Assembly (NCBI GenBank): GCA_000383355.1
Contig: KB911093.1
Location: 1 to 64,000, forward strand
From: Flavobacterium sp. SCGC AAA160-P02
GTDB lineage: Bacteria; Bacteroidota; Bacteroidia; Flavobacteriales; Flavobacteriaceae
Length of the DNA: 64,000 nucleotides
Direction: 5' to 3'
In this document: piece by piece, positions 43,275 to 51,926 of the stretch
Position numbering within the stretch: position 1 is the first letter of the stretch
How the letters are laid out: every line of letters starts with the position of its first letter
Notes under the pieces: generated by a model
The model's database searches: none
Told to the model about the DNA's origin: nothing
What the model saw: the letters and a program-made list of their open reading frames with translations, nothing else
Made by a program: the position numbers and the translations under genes

Positions 43275-44417
43275 ATGAATTTTAAGTCTAAACTTCCCAA
43301 CGTTCGTACTACAATTTTTACGATCATGAGTTCCTTAGCAAAAGAGCACAATGCTTTAAACCTTTCGCAAGGATTTCCTGATTTTAAAAGTGACCCTGTA
43401 TTAATTGAATTAGTTTCACAAGCCATGAAAAATGGGCATAATCAATATGCACCTATGATGGGAGTCATTGAATTAAGAACTGCTATTGCTCAAAAATTTA
43501 AAGAATTATATCAATCTAGTTATAGTCCAGAAAAAGAAATTGTAATTACAGTTGGGGCTACTCAAGCCATTTTTACCGTTATTTCTGCCTTCATTCATAC
43601 AAACGACGAAGTCATTATTTTTACTCCAGCTTATGACTGTTATCAGCCATCTGTAGAGCTCCAGGGTGGGAAAGTTATACCTATTCAACTTCAATACCCT
43701 AAAAATACAATTGATTGGAGTCTAGTTGAGAAGAGTATTACCTCGAAAACAAAAATGATTATCATTAATTCACCACAAAATCCTTCAGGTAGTATTTTTT
43801 CTTTGTCAGATATGAAAAGACTTGAAAAGATCACAAACAATACAGATATTATTATTTTAAGTGATGAAGTCTATGAACATATGATCTTTGATGGTAAAAA
43901 ACATCAAAGCATCTGTTTATTTCCTGAATTGAAAAAAAGATCTTTTATTACTGCATCTTTCGGGAAAACATTTCACAACACTGGCTGGAGAGTTGGCTAT
44001 TGCTGTGGGCCAGAAAATTTAATGCGTGAATTTATTAAAGTTCACCAGTTTAACGTTTATTCTGTAAATCATCCTGTACAAATTGCCTTGGCTAAATACC
44101 TAGAGGAACCAAAACATTACAATTTGTTGCCAGAATTTTTTCAAAACAAACGAGACTTTTTTTTAACTGCAATTGCCACTTCTAATTTTTCTTTTAAACC
44201 AACAGAAGCCACCTACTTTCAAACCTTAGATTACTCATCTATTAGCAATGAGAGAGATGTAGATTTTGCCAAAAGGTTAATCATAGAAGCAGGAATAGCT
44301 TCCATTCCTATGTCTGTTTTTAACAAAAACCAACAAGACAATAAGACCCTGCGTTTTTGTTTTGCTAAAACAGATGAAACACTTTTAAAAGCTGCTAAGA
44401 TTTTAAATAAATTATAA
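43275..44417 (+). CDS. PLP-dependent aminotransferase (methionine/aromatic, YbdL-like)
   Basis: Class I fold-type I aminotransferase, 380 aa. Starts MNFKSKLPNVRTTIFTIMSSLA with LNLSQGFPDF; PLP features NSPQNPSG, LSDEVYEHM, and the lysine in TASFGKTFHNTGWRVGYC. Close to YbdL/kynurenine-type methionine aminotransferases. I used the ATG at 43275; an upstream in-frame start lies in the Lrp terminator. It may supply keto acids to the E1 gene downstream. Confidence 0.9.
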   Translation: MNFKSKLPNVRTTIFTIMSSLAKEHNALNLSQGFPDFKSDPVLIELVSQAMKNGHNQYAPMMGVIELRTAIAQKFKELYQSSYSPEKEIVITVGATQAIFTVISAFIHTNDEVIIFTPAYDCYQPSVELQGGKVIPIQLQYPKNTIDWSLVEKSITSKTKMIIINSPQNPSGSIFSLSDMKRLEKITNNTDIIILSDEVYEHMIFDGKKHQSICLFPELKKRSFITASFGKTFHNTGWRVGYCCGPENLMREFIKVHQFNVYSVNHPVQIALAKYLEEPKHYNLLPEFFQNKRDFFLTAIATSNFSFKPTEATYFQTLDYSSISNERDVDFAKRLIIEAGIASIPMSVFNKNQQDNKTLRFCFAKTDETLLKAAKILNKL

Positions 44418-44470
44418 TCGTATTTGTGTTTGAAAATAGTATTTTCGTTAACCAATAGATAGAATTGATA

Positions 44471-44478
44471 TAATTTTG
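44471..44478 (+). promoter_or_regulatory. TAnnTTTG box abutting the E1 start codon
   Basis: TAATTTTG ends at 44478, immediately before the ATG at 44479. Either coincidence in AT-rich DNA or an unusual start arrangement. Confidence 0.25.
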
Positions 44479-46467
44479 ATGACTACTAATTTAGAATATG
44501 ATACTTCAAGTTTAGAAAAAGAAAGACTTATTAGCTTATACATGCAGATGTTAAAGCCTCGCCTGATTGAAGAAAAAATGCTCGTTTTGTTGAGGCAAGG
44601 AAAAATTTCTAAATGGTTTTCTGGAATTGGACAAGAAGCCATCTCTATTGGGGTTACTGCGGCCTTACATAAAGAAGAATACATTCTTCCTATGCATAGA
44701 AATTTAGGTGTCTTTACATCAAGAGAGATTCCTTTACATCGTTTATTTTCTCAATGGCAAGGAAAAATGAATGGTTTTACAAAAGGTAGAGATCGCAGCT
44801 TCCATTTTGGAACACAAGAGTTTAATATTGTGGGAATGATTTCTCATTTAGGTCCTCAATTAGGTGTTGCAGACGGAATAGCATTGGCTAATAAATTAAA
44901 ACAAAACAACCAAGTTTGCGCAGTTTTTACTGGCGAAGGAGGTACCAGTGAAGGTGATTTTCATGAAGCATTAAATGTAGCTTCTGTTTGGGATTTGCCC
45001 GTATTATTTTGTGTAGAAAACAATGGGTATGGTTTGTCTACTCCAACTTCTGAACAATATAATTGTGAGCATATAGCCGATAAGGGCATTGGCTATGGTA
45101 TGGAAAGCCATATCATTAATGGAAATAATATTTTAGATGTATATACCACGGTTTCTAACATAGCTAAAGACATCAGAAAAAATCCTCGCCCCGTCTTATT
45201 AGAATTTAAAACCTTTAGAATGCGAGGCCATGAAGAGGCTAGTGGTACAAAATACGTTCCACAAGAATTAATGGAAACCTGGGCAAAAAAAGATCCTTTA
45301 AAAAACTACGAAACTTTTCTGCGTTCTAAAAATATACTCACAGAACAACAAATAACCAATGCCACCAAAGAAATTAAAGCAGAAATTAATGAACATCTGC
45401 AAATGGCATTTAATGAAGAAACTATAAATGCAGATTTAGAGACAGAGCTAAAAGACGTTTTCAAAGAATATCAACAAGAAATTATAACACCTTCTAATAA
45501 AAAAAGTAATATAAGATTAATAGATGCCATATCTAAGGGCTTACGCGAGTCTATGGAACGATATGAAAATCTAGTTATTATGGGGCAAGATGTTGCAGAA
45601 TACGGGGGTGTTTTTAAAATAACAGAAGGTTTTACAGAACAATTTGGTAGAGAACGTGTAAGAAACACACCCATTTGCGAATCTGCTATTGTTGCAGCTG
45701 CCTATGGTGCAGCTTTAAACGGAATGAAAGCCGTTATGGAGATGCAGTTTGCAGATTTTGTAAGCTCTGGGTTTAATCCAATTGTAAACTTGTTAGCAAA
45801 ATCTAACTATCGTTGGAATCAGAATGCTGATGTAGTGGTAAGAATGCCTTGTGGAGCTGGTGTAGGAGCTGGGCCTTTTCACAGTCAAACAAATGAAGCA
45901 TGGTTTACCAAAACACCTGGCTTAAAAGTAGTGTATCCTGCTTTTCCAGAAGATGCTAAAGGCTTGTTGTGTGCTGCTATTAATGATCCAAATCCTGTGT
46001 TGTTTTTTGAACACAAAGCATTGTATCGTTCTATATACCAAGAAGTTTCTGATGATTATTTTACGGTAGAATTAGGAAAAGCATCCCTTTTAAAAGAAGG
46101 AAATGATGTCACTATTATATCATACGGAGCTGGAGTTCATTGGGCTTTAGATACTTTAAAGACACATCCAGAAATAAGTGCAGATCTTTTAGACCTAAGA
46201 ACATTACAACCTTTAGATGTAGCAACAATATATGAATCGGTTCGTAAAACTGGAAAAGCAATTTTCTTACAAGAAGATTCACTTTTTGGAAGTATTGCAA
46301 GCGATGTTGCTGCATTAATTACCGAACACTGTTTTGAATCATTAGATGCCCCTGTAAAACGTGTGGCTAGTATAGAAACACCCATTCCTTTTCAAGGAGA
46401 ACTAGAAAAACAATACTTACCAAAGCATCGTTTTGCTACTGAATTAAAAACCTTATTAGAGTATTAA
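44479..46467 (+). CDS. Fused alpha/beta 2-oxoacid (branched-chain type) dehydrogenase E1
   Basis: Thiamine-diphosphate E1 decarboxylase with alpha and beta subunits fused, 662 aa, typical of Bacteroidota. Alpha half (about 1-325): KMLVLLRQGKISKWFSGIGQEA, TGEGGTSEGDFHEALNVASVWDLPVLFCVENNGYG (TPP motif), and MRGHEEASG with the phospho-loop. Beta half (about 335-662): LVIMGQDVAEYGGVFKITEGF, TPICESAIVAAAYGAAL with the glutamate, and the C-terminal transketolase-like domain. Acts on branched-chain keto acids; E2/E3 are not in the window. Confidence 0.94.
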   Translation: MTTNLEYDTSSLEKERLISLYMQMLKPRLIEEKMLVLLRQGKISKWFSGIGQEAISIGVTAALHKEEYILPMHRNLGVFTSREIPLHRLFSQWQGKMNGFTKGRDRSFHFGTQEFNIVGMISHLGPQLGVADGIALANKLKQNNQVCAVFTGEGGTSEGDFHEALNVASVWDLPVLFCVENNGYGLSTPTSEQYNCEHIADKGIGYGMESHIINGNNILDVYTTVSNIAKDIRKNPRPVLLEFKTFRMRGHEEASGTKYVPQELMETWAKKDPLKNYETFLRSKNILTEQQITNATKEIKAEINEHLQMAFNEETINADLETELKDVFKEYQQEIITPSNKKSNIRLIDAISKGLRESMERYENLVIMGQDVAEYGGVFKITEGFTEQFGRERVRNTPICESAIVAAAYGAALNGMKAVMEMQFADFVSSGFNPIVNLLAKSNYRWNQNADVVVRMPCGAGVGAGPFHSQTNEAWFTKTPGLKVVYPAFPEDAKGLLCAAINDPNPVLFFEHKALYRSIYQEVSDDYFTVELGKASLLKEGNDVTIISYGAGVHWALDTLKTHPEISADLLDLRTLQPLDVATIYESVRKTGKAIFLQEDSLFGSIASDVAALITEHCFESLDAPVKRVASIETPIPFQGELEKQYLPKHRFATELKTLLEY

Positions 46468-46484
46468 TACCTAACATATAAAAT

Positions 46485-47492
46485 ATGAAGAACAAACAAA
46501 TTATTTTAAAAGAAAGACCCATTGGTTTTCCCAATGATGCTACATGGAATTTAGAATCTAATGCAATTCCAACACTTAAAGAAGGAGAAGTTTTAATACA
46601 GCATCACTACATCTCATTAGATCCTGCAATGCGTGGTTGGATGAACGACAGTAAATCATACATTCCACCTGTAGGTATTAATGAAGTAATGCGTTCTGGC
46701 TCTATTGGTAAAGTAATAGAAGTAAACAATCATCCTATTTTTAAAGTTGGAGACTGTGTAACAGGCTGGGGTGGTGTTCAACAATATGTTGCTACCGATG
46801 GAGCAGGTTGGTTTAAAGTAGATGATACTATTGCACCAATGCCATTGTTTATTGGCACCTTAGGGATGCCAGGGATGACGGCTTACTTTGGAATTCATGA
46901 AGTTGGAAAAATTAAAGAAGGTGATATTGTCTTGGTTTCTGGTGCTGCTGGAGCAGTAGGAAGTGTTGTTGGACAAATTGCAAAAATTAAAGGATGTACT
47001 GTAATTGGTATTGCTGGTGGAAAAGATAAATGTGACTATCTTTTAAATGAATTGGGTTTTGATGCTGCAATTGATTATAAATCTGAAAATATCTATGAAG
47101 CCTTAAAAGAAAAATGTCCGAAAGGAATTGATGTTTATTTTGACAATGTTGGGGGTGAAATTTTAAACGCTGCATTATCTAAACTTAGAATGCACGCTAG
47201 AATAGTTATTTGTGGTGCTATTTCACAATACAACAATAAAGTATTGGTAAAAGGTCCCAGTAATTATTTGAGTTTACTTGTTAATAGAGCAACTATGCAA
47301 GGTATGGTTGTTATGGATTATGCAAAAGATTATAAAAAAGCTGCTGAAGAAATGGGTATGTGGATAGCTCAAGGGAAGTTAAAATCTAAAGAAGATATCT
47401 ATGACGGTATTGAAAACTTTCAAGAAACCTATGCACGCTTATTTAACGGTAATAAAAAAGGAAAATTAGTTTTAAAAGTTATAGAAGACTAA
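46485..47492 (+). CDS. NADP-dependent MDR oxidoreductase (CurA/leukotriene B4 DH-like)
   Basis: 335 aa, zinc-free medium-chain dehydrogenase/reductase. N-terminal GroES-like domain with LDPAMRGWMND and cofactor-binding VSGAAGAVGSVVGQIAKIKG (about 143-160), plus DVYFDNVGGEILNAAL and RIVICGAISQYN. These enzymes reduce enones or quinones with NADPH. It follows the E1 gene by 17 bp, so they are probably cotranscribed. Confidence 0.92.
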   Translation: MKNKQIILKERPIGFPNDATWNLESNAIPTLKEGEVLIQHHYISLDPAMRGWMNDSKSYIPPVGINEVMRSGSIGKVIEVNNHPIFKVGDCVTGWGGVQQYVATDGAGWFKVDDTIAPMPLFIGTLGMPGMTAYFGIHEVGKIKEGDIVLVSGAAGAVGSVVGQIAKIKGCTVIGIAGGKDKCDYLLNELGFDAAIDYKSENIYEALKEKCPKGIDVYFDNVGGEILNAALSKLRMHARIVICGAISQYNNKVLVKGPSNYLSLLVNRATMQGMVVMDYAKDYKKAAEEMGMWIAQGKLKSKEDIYDGIENFQETYARLFNGNKKGKLVLKVIED

Positions 47493-47495
47493 ACT

Positions 47496-47675
47496 TTGGA
47501 GCATTTTTTTCAATGTCCGCATTGCTGGGAAGAAATATCAATGATTTTAGACAGTAGTATTAGACAGCAAACTTATATAGAAGATTGTGAAGTATGTTGC
47601 AATCCTATTGAAGTTACGCCTATATTTCAAGCACAAGAACTTATTGCTTTTGAGAGCCAATCTTTAGAGCAATGA
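47496..47675 (+). CDS. CPXCG-motif small cysteine-rich protein
   Basis: 59 aa, too short for a standard 60-codon cutoff. TTG start at 47496, 3 nt after the oxidoreductase stop. Translation shows two cysteine pairs: FQCPHCWEEISM (C7, C10) and IEDCEVCCNP (C31, C34), the CPXCG zinc-ribbon pattern, followed by IEVTPIF and an acidic tail. The family is tiny and functionally uncharacterised. No ATG alternative exists in frame. Confidence 0.85.
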   Translation: MEHFFQCPHCWEEISMILDSSIRQQTYIEDCEVCCNPIEVTPIFQAQELIAFESQSLEQ

Positions 47676-47681
47676 GTTTTT

Positions 47682-48386
47682 TTATGAAAGCGGATTCTTC
47701 CACAAAAACTTTTCAAATAATTGAATCCAATCTTCTGAAAAAGATGATTTTAGGACTAATTTTTGTTCTGTAAATGGGTGAGTAAATTCTAAGGAGCCTG
47801 CATGTAAAAAAAGGTTTTTCCAGCCAAATTGCTCTTCATACATGATGTCGTGGTTTTTATCACCATATTTAGCATCGTTTATTAACGGAGTAGAAACTTT
47901 GTTCATATGAATGCGCAACTGGTGCATTCTTCCGGTTTTAGGTTGCAGTTCTACCAAACTATATCTTGAAGAATCATAAGGTTTTACAGGTATATCAAGT
48001 ATAATTTTATCTAAGAGTTTTACATGAGTTTCTGCTTCTTTATACACATCTGCATCTCTTCCTTTTACTGGAGAGTCTATAATTTTAAATTCTTGAGCAA
48101 AACCACGAACCAGTCCGTAATATATTTTCTGAATCTGGTTATTGGTAAATAAGGACTGAAAAGAAGCAACATACTCTCTTTTAGAAGCCAATAAAATAAT
48201 TCCAGAAGTTTTTCTATCTAATCTATGGATAGGGTAGTACCTAGTACCTAATTGATGCTCAATTAATTGCAATAATGATTCTTCATCTATTTTATTTCTA
48301 GAATGATGTGCGTGATGAACCAATACATTGTTTGGTTTGGTAACCAACAAACAATAGCTGTCTTGATAGATAATTTCTAAAGGCAT
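47682..48386 (-). CDS. RluA-family tRNA/rRNA pseudouridine synthase
   Basis: 234 aa. RluA-type catalytic motif HRLDRKTSGIILLA (about 56-69) with the catalytic aspartate, and further YGLVRG, ELQPKTGRMHQLRIHM and DAKYGDKNHD. No S4 domain, so TruC-like. Its start shares one base with the stop of the upstream MFS gene, so the two are translationally coupled. Confidence 0.9.
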   Translation of the reverse strand: MPLEIIYQDSYCLLVTKPNNVLVHHAHHSRNKIDEESLLQLIEHQLGTRYYPIHRLDRKTSGIILLASKREYVASFQSLFTNNQIQKIYYGLVRGFAQEFKIIDSPVKGRDADVYKEAETHVKLLDKIILDIPVKPYDSSRYSLVELQPKTGRMHQLRIHMNKVSTPLINDAKYGDKNHDIMYEEQFGWKNLFLHAGSLEFTHPFTEQKLVLKSSFSEDWIQLFEKFLWKNPLS

Positions 48387-49603
48387 TAAGCAGGTTTTTT
48401 AACAAATAATAACAAAAGTAAAGAACCAAAACCACAGGCTGCAAAACCAATAAATAATGGCAGGGCAGTGGTCTCTACAAAACCACCAATAAACGTAGCA
48501 ATAGGCACCGCCATAATGGTAGAAACAAAGCCGTTAATAGCAGCTCCAATTCCTGCAATATGCCCCAAAGGCTGCATTGCTAATGATCTCACGTTACCAA
48601 AGAGGAAACCAACAGAAAAAAACTGTAGCGCTAGAAAAAGTACTAAAATGCCAATACTTGGGTTGGTTTCTCCATAAAAGATACTAATGTAAAGAAGAGA
48701 AGTTAGAGAAAATAATATTGAAAAAATAGTCACTAATTTTTTCATTCCAAACCTAACAACCAGTGTGCCATTAGTAAAAGTAGCCACACCAACAGAAAAA
48801 GCCAAGGCACCAAATATATAAGGAAATTCATCTACTAATCCGTATTGAACCTCAAATATATGCTGAGAAGTGCTAAGAAAAACCATAAAAGATCCGGTAG
48901 CTAATCCAGAGATTAAGGTAAAAATAATGGCAGATCTATATTTTAAAAACTCTTTAGAACCACTGATAAAAATAGCCATTGAAAACTTTTTCTTATACGC
49001 CGGAGGAAGTGTTTCTGGTTGTCTTTTCCAAAACCAACACAACACTACAATACCAAATAATAACTGACTGTAAAAGATAGATTCCCAACCATAGTTGTCT
49101 AACAAAAATTTACCTAAGGTAGGAGCAATAATTGGTACCAGAATAAAAATAGTAACCACAAAAGACATTATTTTAGCCATATAATCGCCTTCAAAACGAT
49201 CTCTAATCATGGCAATGCTAATAGATCTAGAAGCAGAAAGTCCTATTCCTTGAAGAATACGACCAACAACCATTATTTCTATGCTGGGAGCTGCAATACA
49301 TAAAAAACTAGCCAATACAAATACTGCAAACCCAATGTAAACAACAGGTTTTCTTCCAAAACTATCTGATAATGGCCCAAAAATTAACTGTCCGAAACCT
49401 AGACCTAAAAAAATCATGGTAATTAATAGTTGATTTTCCCCAGCACTTGTAGTACCAACAGAAAGGCCTATTGGTTTTAAAGCTGGGAGAATTGTATCTA
49501 TAGACAAGGCTACAATAGACATCAAACAAGCCATTAACAGTATGAATTCTAACTGAGAAGTACCCGTTTTTTTTGTATCTATTGAAGGTTTTTTTGAAAT
49601 CAT
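48386..49603 (-). CDS. MFS multidrug exporter, Bcr/CflA type
   Basis: 405 aa, 12 predicted membrane helices. Bcr/CflA signatures: LSIDTILPALKPIG in helix 1, FGPLSDSFGRKPVVYIG (motif A), GRILQGIGLSASRSISIAMIRDRF (motif C-like), and later GFGSLLLLLFVKK at the C-terminus. Exports drugs or small metabolites by proton antiport. Preceded by a 393-bp gap with strong inverted repeats that could control it. Confidence 0.9.
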   Translation of the reverse strand: MISKKPSIDTKKTGTSQLEFILLMACLMSIVALSIDTILPALKPIGLSVGTTSAGENQLLITMIFLGLGFGQLIFGPLSDSFGRKPVVYIGFAVFVLASFLCIAAPSIEIMVVGRILQGIGLSASRSISIAMIRDRFEGDYMAKIMSFVVTIFILVPIIAPTLGKFLLDNYGWESIFYSQLLFGIVVLCWFWKRQPETLPPAYKKKFSMAIFISGSKEFLKYRSAIIFTLISGLATGSFMVFLSTSQHIFEVQYGLVDEFPYIFGALAFSVGVATFTNGTLVVRFGMKKLVTIFSILFSLTSLLYISIFYGETNPSIGILVLFLALQFFSVGFLFGNVRSLAMQPLGHIAGIGAAINGFVSTIMAVPIATFIGGFVETTALPLFIGFAACGFGSLLLLLFVKKPA

Positions 49604-49996
49604 TGCGCAAAAGTAGCCTATTTTTTCAATTAGACTAGAATAGTTTTCTTCTTTTTATTCCTATGCTATAGGAGTGAATGATCTCAACAATACAAAAAAC
49701 CTACTTAACATAATATAAATTATAGTACATTTATGTAGTAATTTCTGTATAGCCGTATTTCAGGCTATTTACACATAAATGTAGATATAGTGCCTTTAGG
49801 TCTATATCGTCAACAATTATGTTAAAAGAAATTACGGTTTAGAAACTTTAAGGTTTATTTGATAGCTATAATTCTCTATGGAGTTTATATTGAGCGAAGT
49901 CGAAATATAAAATATTCAAGAAACTGTAGTAATTATTTTAAATATTAAGTACTTGTTTCGGTCGTTTTGCAATCTGTTGTATCATTAAGTTTATGA
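49604..49996. other. 393-bp gene-free region with nested inverted repeats
   Basis: No ORF or known RNA gene. It carries the structured element at 49726-49835 and, at 49891-49906, the sequence TGAGCGAAGTCGAAAT, which resembles a dispersed repeat often seen in flavobacterial intergenic regions. On the minus strand this is the leader of the MFS gene or the trailer of the phosphatidyltransferase gene. Confidence 0.7.
49726..49835. repeat. Compact element with mutually exclusive inverted repeats
   Basis: Four inverted repeats within 110 bp. P1: GTAATTTCT (49738) with AGAAATTAC (49827-49835). P1': 11-bp arms 49726-49736 with 49773-49783. P2: ATAGCC (49749) with GGCTAT (49763-49768). P3: GATATAG (49784) with CTATATC (49802-49808). 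P1 and P1' cannot form together, giving two alternative folds that both keep P2 and P3. It could be a structured RNA, a terminator/attenuator or a degenerate miniature mobile element. Confidence 0.6.
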
Positions 49997-50764
49997 TTAT
50001 TTATAAAAAAACTTTCTTATACCCACAAATACAAAAATCATTATAGTATACAACAAAAAGAAAGGGAGAATAATTGCTTTTAAACCCAATACAAGTAATA
50101 TTGCTATAATTAGTAACTGAAAACCTAAACCAAAGGTAGAAACGCTGGTCATTAACCAATTTGGTAATATGGTACCTTTGTCTGCATTACTATCTAGCGT
50201 ATAAATAACTTTGTCAAATACACCATATAACAGTTTATACAAGCCAAAAAGAATGTTTACGTGCTGTTGTTTTTCTCCTGCTAAAGCTTCGGGTGTTTTA
50301 TCTTCAAATACTCTACTAGTGGTATCTCCATCAAATCTATTCCTTAAAATAACATAGTAGTAATTATAAAGTGTGCCTTGCAACTGCAATCCAAAGAAAG
50401 CAAGAAAACATATCCAAATTGAAATATTTGTTATATACCAAATGGCACTTAGAAATAAGGCGTTTAATATGATATCTGCTACTGAATCTAAATATCTACC
50501 AGTGTACGATGGTTTCTGTTTTACACGTGCCAATTCACCATCTGCAGCATCTAAAATAGATTTAAAAATTAAAAAAAATGCAGCAAGCCAATAATACCCC
50601 ATAATAATACAATAAATAGCCATAAGCCCAGATATTATAAAGGCAATGGTTACATGAATTGGAGTAAAAGAGGTGTTTTTTAATGAGTTTGCGATGAACT
50701 TAGCAACAGGTCTTCCATAATCTGAAAGATCTGTAAATTGATGTTCTTTAGGTAATTTAGACAT
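49997..50764 (-). CDS. CDP-alcohol phosphatidyltransferase
   Basis: 255 aa integral membrane enzyme. The signature DG-x2-AR-x8-G-x3-D-x3-D is intact: DAADGELARVKQKPS...TGRYLDSVAD (about 71-96). Several membrane helices flank it. It makes a phospholipid head-group bond; head group unknown. I chose the ATG at 50764 because a TATATTTG box lies upstream and a longer frame would start inside that box. Inferred to be a phospholipid-biosynthesis enzyme. Confidence 0.88.
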   Translation of the reverse strand: MSKLPKEHQFTDLSDYGRPVAKFIANSLKNTSFTPIHVTIAFIISGLMAIYCIIMGYYWLAAFFLIFKSILDAADGELARVKQKPSYTGRYLDSVADIILNALFLSAIWYITNISIWICFLAFFGLQLQGTLYNYYYVILRNRFDGDTTSRVFEDKTPEALAGEKQQHVNILFGLYKLLYGVFDKVIYTLDSNADKGTILPNWLMTSVSTFGLGFQLLIIAILLVLGLKAIILPFFLLYTIMIFVFVGIRKFFYK

Positions 50765-50818
50765 GCATGAGTAAAGAAAAAACCGTACTGTGGAATATAC
50801 CAAGATTTTTTGATGTGC

Positions 50819-50826
50819 CAAATATA
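50819..50826 (-). promoter_or_regulatory. Putative -7 promoter element of the CDP-alcohol phosphatidyltransferase gene
   Basis: Minus-strand TATATTTG matches TAnnTTTG, 54 nt before the ATG at 50764. Confidence 0.45.
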
Positions 50827-51045
50827 CTCTTAAATTACCTTTTTTAGAAGATTATTATAGATGATGTTATAGTTTTTAAAAGCTTCATTGAACTATGATG
50901 GTAATATAACTACTAGTCTAGAATACTAGTTTTTTTTGCCTCAGTAATCTTAAATAATAGGCTACATTGTAGTACATTTACTAAATTGAAATGAAAAAGC
51001 AACCTTACATTATTTATAAACAACCAATAATTAAATTTTTAAACA

Positions 51046-51456
51046 ATGAAAAAAGTAATTTTAAGTCTTGTTTTTCTAATTGCAATTAGTTTTACAAGCT
51101 GTACGAGTAAAGCAAAAAAAGAAACCACTACCACTACTGAAGTTGTCAAAGAAATGGCAATGACAGATATTTCATTTGGTGTTAGAGGAAATTGTGGTAT
51201 GTGTAAAACAACCATTGAAAAAGCAGCTAATAGTTTAGAAGGTGTAGTAACTGCAACTTGGGATGTAGATCTAAAGAAAATAGCAGTATCATTTAATGAT
51301 GCAAAAACAGATGCATTGTCTATTCATAATGCTATTGCTGCCTCTGGATATGATACAGAAACAGTATTAGGAAACCTTGAAGCTTATAACAGTTTGCCAG
51401 GGTGTTGCCAATACGATCATGAAATGGCAATGAATCAAGTTGCTGAAGTAGAATAA
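51046..51456 (+). CDS. Lipoprotein with heavy-metal-associated (HMA) domain
   Basis: 136 aa. Signal peptide with lipobox SFTSC (C19), threonine-rich linker, then an HMA ferredoxin-like fold with GNCGMCKTTIEKAANSLEGV (CxxC metal site, about 51-54) and IHNAIAASGYDTE. The C-terminal GCCQYDHEMAMNQ has extra cysteine, histidine and methionine ligands. A periplasmic copper or zinc carrier is likely by family. Confidence 0.87.
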   Translation: MKKVILSLVFLIAISFTSCTSKAKKETTTTTEVVKEMAMTDISFGVRGNCGMCKTTIEKAANSLEGVVTATWDVDLKKIAVSFNDAKTDALSIHNAIAASGYDTETVLGNLEAYNSLPGCCQYDHEMAMNQVAEVE

Positions 51457-51480
51457 TAACTTCATTACTTTATAGCATAA

Positions 51481-51512
51481 AAAAAGTCCATCACATAAGT
51501 GATGGACTTTTT
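51481..51512. terminator. Bidirectional intrinsic terminator
   Basis: Perfect 14-bp stem (51481-51494 with 51499-51512), core AGTCCATCAC/GTGATGGACT, loop ATAA, between convergent HMA lipoprotein and csp genes. Confidence 0.9.
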
Positions 51513-51533
51513 AAAAACTTGAAGTATATTTTA

Positions 51534-51725
51534 TTAAATAACTTTTACGTTTACTGCGTTTAATCCTTTGTTACCTTCTTGAAGATCAAATTCAACTTGG
51601 TCGCCTTCGCGAATTTCGTCTACTAATCCAGAAATGTGTACAAAATGATCTTTGTCTACTCCTTCTTCAGTGATAAATCCAAATCCTTTAGACTCATTGA
51701 AAAATTTTACTGTTCCTTTACTCAT
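51534..51725 (-). CDS. Cold-shock protein (CspA family)
   Basis: 63 aa, a single cold-shock OB domain. RNP1 KGFGFI and RNP2 HFVHIS are present (MSKGTVKFFNESKGFGFITEE...DHFVHISGLVD). An RNA chaperone acting on mRNA structure in the cytoplasm. A minus-strand CATCTTTG (one mismatch to TAnnTTTG) near 51750-51757 may be its promoter. Distinct in architecture from the csp at 63408, which has an extra N-terminal part. Confidence 0.94.
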   Translation of the reverse strand: MSKGTVKFFNESKGFGFITEEGVDKDHFVHISGLVDEIREGDQVEFDLQEGNKGLNAVNVKVI

Positions 51726-51901
51726 TGTAATATAATTTAATATTTGAAATGCAAAGATGACTCCTTTTTTTATACACGCAAGGAATTAATTAACTTATAT
51801 TGAATAAGTTCACTAATAAAAAGCTATAAATCAGTCATTAGAGCTAAAAAATAGTTTTAATTGTGATTAATAACTTGTTGTACTTCTCAGATATGAATCA
51901 T

Positions 51902-51909
51902 TATATTTG
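51902..51909 (+). promoter_or_regulatory. Promoter of the Crp-like gene
   Basis: TATATTTG (exact TAnnTTTG) with TTG at 51878-51880 as -33 element, 21-nt spacing. It lies 17 nt before the TTG start codon at 51927 and supports that start. Confidence 0.6.
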
Positions 51910-51926
51910 CAAAATATTATTTATTA

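Noticed and set aside
50991-51089. ATG-started 32-codon frame overlapping the start of the HMA lipoprotein gene
   Set aside because: Codons are dominated by Lys, Ile and Asn as expected by chance in AT-rich DNA, there is no recognisable motif, and it runs out of frame into a clear signal-peptide gene.
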